This document shows, piece by piece, positions 4,360 through 6,220 of a DNA stretch of 6,220 nucleotides. The stretch lies in contig CALMOI010000291.1 of assembly GCA_937871735.1 (NCBI GenBank), positions 1 to 6,220 on the forward strand, read 5' to 3'. A program made the position numbers and the translations under genes. Source of the DNA: an uncultured Comamonadaceae bacterium (GTDB taxonomy: Bacteria > Pseudomonadota > Gammaproteobacteria > Burkholderiales > Burkholderiaceae_C). Position 1 is the stretch's first letter, and each line of letters starts with the position of its first letter. The notes beneath the pieces are model-generated. The model was given only the letters and a program-made list of their open reading frames with translations. It was not told the DNA's origin and did not search any database.

Positions 4360-6079
4360 ATAAGCCCATATCCGTCAGTTGCCACAGCGTTGCAGACCGT
4401 GGCCCTTTGGGCTGAATCAGGTGGTCGCGGCGCATGGCTTGTAGCAAGTTACGGATCTTGTTAGATTTTTGCGTTGTGTCCAAGACTTCAGGGAGCTTGG
4501 ATAGCAGCAGCTCTTCAATTTCTTTGCGGTTGGCTTGGCCGTACTGTTTGATGTACTCCAAAACTAGGTGCTGGTAGTAGTGATCGTTCAATCCTCGGTT
4601 GCGGATGTAGCTGGCTTTCTGGTCTGTCCAGTGTGCAACTTGGGCAGAGATAAAGCAGTTGGGGCTGCGGCCCTCAATCAACTTCAGCGTTTTCAACGTA
4701 CGGATGGCCTGAGGTGGCAGAGGCAGATGTTTTTGCACCCGATCTAGCCAAATGACCTGTTGCAAGCTCAAATCGTCGCGTCTCATCAGCACTTGGGTGT
4801 AGTTGATGTCAAGCACTTTGCCTGACAAGGTCATCTCTACGCGGGGATGCTCTGCGCCAATGGTGTTGAAGGCGTAGTCTGGCAGCGGAAAGTAGCGTTC
4901 ACGCTGAGTCTGGAACATGCGCCGAATCCCACTACCAACTTGGTCAATCATGCGCAAGCGGATCATGCCGTCAATCAGCCACTGGTTACGGTAGTGCTCT
5001 GGCGGTGATTGGTGTTCCAGCATCCACTCCACGCTGGGTGGGATGAATTGCCCCAGGTTGCTGAACACCAGTCGATCCGGGTGTTCGACCAAATTGATTT
5101 TTCCACCCAAACGATAGTCTTGGTGAGCTACGCAGTTGTGCAGAGCCTCTCGGATCACCCAGTTGTCGTAACGCTGCATGGCAACTGGGAACAGAGTGCC
5201 GTCTGGGAGATGCTCTACCGTGACGTTACGAATGCAACGGAAAGCCTGCTCTGTAGACAGCAGCATAGGCAATCCCAAGTGCCGTGACGACACCGTCTGG
5301 TTGCTCGCATCCCGCAGTATCCAAGTGATTTTGGTGTCAGCCGGTGCCAGCAGGTGGCTGGCTTCGTCGCGTCCCAGTAGCAACAGTGCCGAGCGAGTGA
5401 TTCGTCCTTGCTTGGTGATGTGGGCTTTGTTCAGCAAGGTGGGCGTGTCCCATGCTGCGGCTGACTGAGTCAATTGGGTGTGACGGCTGGAGTCGGGCTC
5501 GTTTTTGAGCAGGTACTCGGTGAAGCGTTGACGGGCTGAAGCAATCGCTTCTGGATCTAGATCATCTAGAGTGGCGCTGGGGATCACTTCGCCAGACCAG
5601 TCGCCTTGCTGTCCCAACTGCACCCATAGTCTGGCCTCTTTGCCAGGATGATCCGATAGCTTGGTTTTGTGGCTGTCGATACGGATGTAGCGTATGCCAT
5701 CGAACGCAATTGGCGCACTGTGGGCGGGGTGAATTTTGAGCATCACCACTAGGCCATTGGGGTGATGACAAGTGTGAAAGCTGAAATCAGCCCGGGGCTG
5801 AGTCTTGTGCTGCAGCCACATGATCAAGGACTGGTTCCCTATTTTTCGAGTCAGTGGGTCAAATTGGGTGCCAGTAATGCGATGTGTTCCATCTGCAACA
5901 CCCCAGACCATCCAGGCGCATTCATGTCCATCCAGTGCTGCACTGTTGGCCAAAGCAGAGATGTAAGCCCCGATGTCCTCCGCTTGATCAAGATTGCTTT
6001 TGAACTCGACTGTCGTTCCTTCATATTGGGATTGGCACAGTTGCTCCAGCGTGGTGTGCAAGGTGTGTTGAGTGGTCAT
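4346..6079 (-). CDS. AlbA_2 (Schlafen-type) domain protein with RecG-C-terminal-like/HATPase_c_4 region
   Basis: The 577-residue product resembles the broad COG2865-type family, often labelled transcriptional regulator, ATP-binding protein or, misleadingly, RecG-like helicase. No helicase motor domains are visible. Residues about 18-150 form an AlbA_2 domain: GTTVEFKSNL (21-30), NSAALDGHE (45-53) and MVWGVADG (57-64), followed by the usual ITGTQFDPLTRKI. Residues about 270-410 look like HATPase_c_4: REALHNCVAHQDYR (310-323) is the N-box-like segment, VFSNLGQFIPPS (338-349) replaces the common SNPGG turn, and VGSGIRRMF (381-389) is the conserved C-terminal glycine motif. Residues about 500-577 are charged and helical and may hold a winged helix. 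The start is 4 nt after the uvrA stop with no obvious Shine-Dalgarno, so coupling to uvrA is plausible. Base composition is lower in G+C than all neighbours, suggesting transfer. Biological role unknown; regulation, RNA binding or phage defence are all open. Confidence 0.85.
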   Translation of the reverse strand: MTTQHTLHTTLEQLCQSQYEGTTVEFKSNLDQAEDIGAYISALANSAALDGHECAWMVWGVADGTHRITGTQFDPLTRKIGNQSLIMWLQHKTQPRADFSFHTCHHPNGLVVMLKIHPAHSAPIAFDGIRYIRIDSHKTKLSDHPGKEARLWVQLGQQGDWSGEVIPSATLDDLDPEAIASARQRFTEYLLKNEPDSSRHTQLTQSAAAWDTPTLLNKAHITKQGRITRSALLLLGRDEASHLLAPADTKITWILRDASNQTVSSRHLGLPMLLSTEQAFRCIRNVTVEHLPDGTLFPVAMQRYDNWVIREALHNCVAHQDYRLGGKINLVEHPDRLVFSNLGQFIPPSVEWMLEHQSPPEHYRNQWLIDGMIRLRMIDQVGSGIRRMFQTQRERYFPLPDYAFNTIGAEHPRVEMTLSGKVLDINYTQVLMRRDDLSLQQVIWLDRVQKHLPLPPQAIRTLKTLKLIEGRSPNCFISAQVAHWTDQKASYIRNRGLNDHYYQHLVLEYIKQYGQANRKEIEELLLSKLPEVLDTTQKSNKIRNLLQAMRRDHLIQPKGPRSATLWQLTDMGLSKLG

Positions 6080-6083
6080 GACA

Positions 6084-6218
6084 TTACGTTTTCACATACC
6101 GCTTCAAATACCGCCCCGTATAACTCGCCGGATTCGCCGCCAACGTCTCGGGCGTGCCAGTGCCGACCACGGTGCCGCCGCCTGCGCCGCCTTCGGGGCC
6201 CATGTCGATCAGCCAGTC
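6084..6218 (-). CDS. uvrA: UvrABC excinuclease subunit A, C-terminal end (gene runs off the right edge)
   Basis: Only the last 44 residues are present. They read DWLIDMGPEGGAGGGTVV, then GTPE (residues 22-25), then SYTGRYLKRYVKT to the stop. This is the characteristic UvrA C-terminus: the D-loop/H-loop region of the second ABC ATPase, where IDLGPEGG(D)GGG is nearly invariant, and the terminal SYTGxYL. UvrA scans DNA for bulky lesions and loads UvrB in nucleotide excision repair. The alanine in GGAGGG where many homologues have Asp is a mild variant. The reading frame leaves two bases at the window edge. The stop (TAA, plus-strand 6084-6086) is followed within 4 nt by the next minus-strand start. 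This is an adequate signature despite the short length. Confidence 0.93.
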   Translation of the reverse strand, partial: DWLIDMGPEGGAGGGTVVGTGTPETLAANPASYTGRYLKRYVKT

Positions 6219-6220
6219 GG

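Noticed and set aside
5009..5468. Plus-strand open frames opposite the AlbA_2/HATPase gene
   Set aside because: They are short, overlap each other in different frames, show no domain and lie opposite a gene with clear domain motifs.
4346..6079. Labelling the AlbA_2/HATPase protein as a RecG helicase
   Set aside because: No Walker A, DEAD/DExH box or other helicase motor motifs are visible; similarity would be limited to a RecG-C-terminal-like/HATPase_c_4 region named so in databases.
6080..6107. Promoter for the AlbA_2/HATPase gene in the uvrA tail (TTGAAG and TAATGT on the minus strand)
   Set aside because: The spacer is 15 nt, the -10 matches poorly, and transcription would begin inside the coding region.
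1..6220. CRISPR array, tRNA, rRNA, riboswitch or insertion sequence
   Set aside because: No regularly spaced repeats, no tRNA-like cloverleaf, no transposase or terminal inverted repeats were seen on either strand.

Overview
The window looks like chromosomal DNA of a betaproteobacterium, most likely Burkholderiales and close to Comamonadaceae. This rests on the high G+C, the Ala/Pro-rich linkers, the style of the encoded proteins and the tsaB-rimI-udg-pyrF gene order. It is an inference; no rRNA or other taxonomic marker is present.

Left part (1-3600), plus strand: the 3' end of an EamA/DMT-type membrane transporter, then a compact cluster. tsaB (tRNA t6A synthesis) overlaps rimI (N-terminal acetylation of ribosomal protein bS18) by 4 nt. 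rimI overlaps a family 4 (Fe-S) uracil-DNA glycosylase gene by 4 nt, and pyrF (orotidine-5'-phosphate decarboxylase) starts 10 nt further on. A strong hairpin plus T-tract closes the cluster. The first three cluster genes are probably translationally coupled. tsaB and pyrF each begin right after a -10-like hexamer that contains the stop codon of the gene before, a layout that suggests very short-leader or leaderless transcripts.

Right part (3598-6220), minus strand: the 3' end of uvrA (excision-repair ATPase) enters from the right edge. Four bases after its stop comes a 577-residue protein with a Schlafen-type AlbA_2 domain and a RecG-C-terminal-like/HATPase_c_4 domain. Next is an A+T-rich 133-nt gap with short direct repeats, then a single-domain CYTH protein (likely a triphosphatase) that converges on pyrF at the shared terminator.

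Most of the window is housekeeping: translation fidelity, DNA repair and pyrimidine synthesis. The AlbA_2/HATPase gene stands apart. A sampled 60-nt stretch is about 50% G+C, against about 65% in a sampled stretch of tsaB, so it is the best candidate for an acquired accessory gene. The most intriguing protein detail is the long N-terminal extension of the glycosylase. Its first ~25 residues resemble, by eye, the clamp-loader-binding peptide of the DNA polymerase III psi subunit (HolD), whose gene neighbours rimI in E. coli.
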